From JAIPIY01 sp964489785 (GTDB taxonomy: Bacteria > Patescibacteriota > Minisyncoccia > Phycocordibacterales > UBA1006), in the NCBI GenBank assembly GCA_964489785.1, contig CAZAZY010000031.1:1-5066 (forward strand): a stretch of 5,066 nucleotides of DNA. The letters are read 5' to 3'. The position numbers were made by a program, and so were the translations under genes. The notes below the pieces were generated by a model. It did no database searches and had not been told where the DNA came from. It saw only the letters and a list, made by a program, of their open reading frames with translations. This document shows, in pieces, positions 5,023-5,066 of the stretch (its first letter is position 1; each line of letters starts with the position of its first letter).

Positions 5023-5066
5023 CGATTTGGTTGGCGTTGTATAAAAAATACCCCACATCTGAATCC

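Noticed and set aside
4867..5058. A 63-codon minus-strand open frame spanning the operon promoter and the rpsN start.
   Set aside because: It runs through the -35 and -10 boxes, overlaps rpsN out of frame, has no family features, and its ATG lies upstream of the predicted transcription start.
5043..5066. The edge sequence resembled a tRNA 3' end followed by a T run on the minus strand.
   Set aside because: Only the outermost bases are visible, no CCA is present, and the T-arm and acceptor pairing cannot be tested within the window.
1..5066. Possible new defence, mobile or biosynthetic system.
   Set aside because: No transposase, integrase, repeat array, toxin-antitoxin pair or unknown gene cluster was seen; all complete genes belong to well-known core families.

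Overview
The window is a compact, AT-rich bacterial segment dominated by a minus-strand ribosomal protein operon, the distal part of the spc operon plus secY. In transcription order it reads rpsN (S14), rpsH (S8), rplF (L6), rplR (L18), rpsE (S5), rplO (L15), secY, with spacers of only 8 to 24 bases. Several features point to the Candidate Phyla Radiation (Patescibacteria), probably a Parcubacteria-like lineage. There is no rpmD (L30) between rpsE and rplO. L15 is trimmed and lacks the usual FEGGQMP segment. S5 carries an LNNAQATI motif and long basic tails. SecY contains FNQYSRLLTVPLA. The lineage is inferred from remembered family features, not from a search.

Layout: 1-162 (minus) is the 5' end of a secreted protein with a signal peptide and a CSLREA-like start, cut by the window edge. 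163-287 is an AT-rich divergent intergenic region with an extended -10 promoter for that gene. 288-860 (plus) is an archaeal-type cytidylate kinase. 862-4885 (minus) is the seven-gene operon. 4886-5066 holds no convincing gene. It contains the operon leader with a predicted hairpin and a near-consensus TTGACA-16-TATACT promoter.

The operon supplies three 30S proteins, three 50S proteins and the membrane channel for protein export. Its boundaries are unusual. It starts at its own promoter directly before rpsN, without rplE (L5) upstream. It ends tail-to-tail with cmk, the two stop codons being one base apart. The apparent intrinsic terminator of the operon, a perfect 14-bp stem followed by seven T on the minus strand, lies inside the last codons of cmk.

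None of the nine start codons has a recognisable Shine-Dalgarno sequence, and all nine have T immediately before ATG. I see no mobile element, CRISPR array, RNA gene or clearly new multi-gene system. The noteworthy signals are regulatory and architectural.
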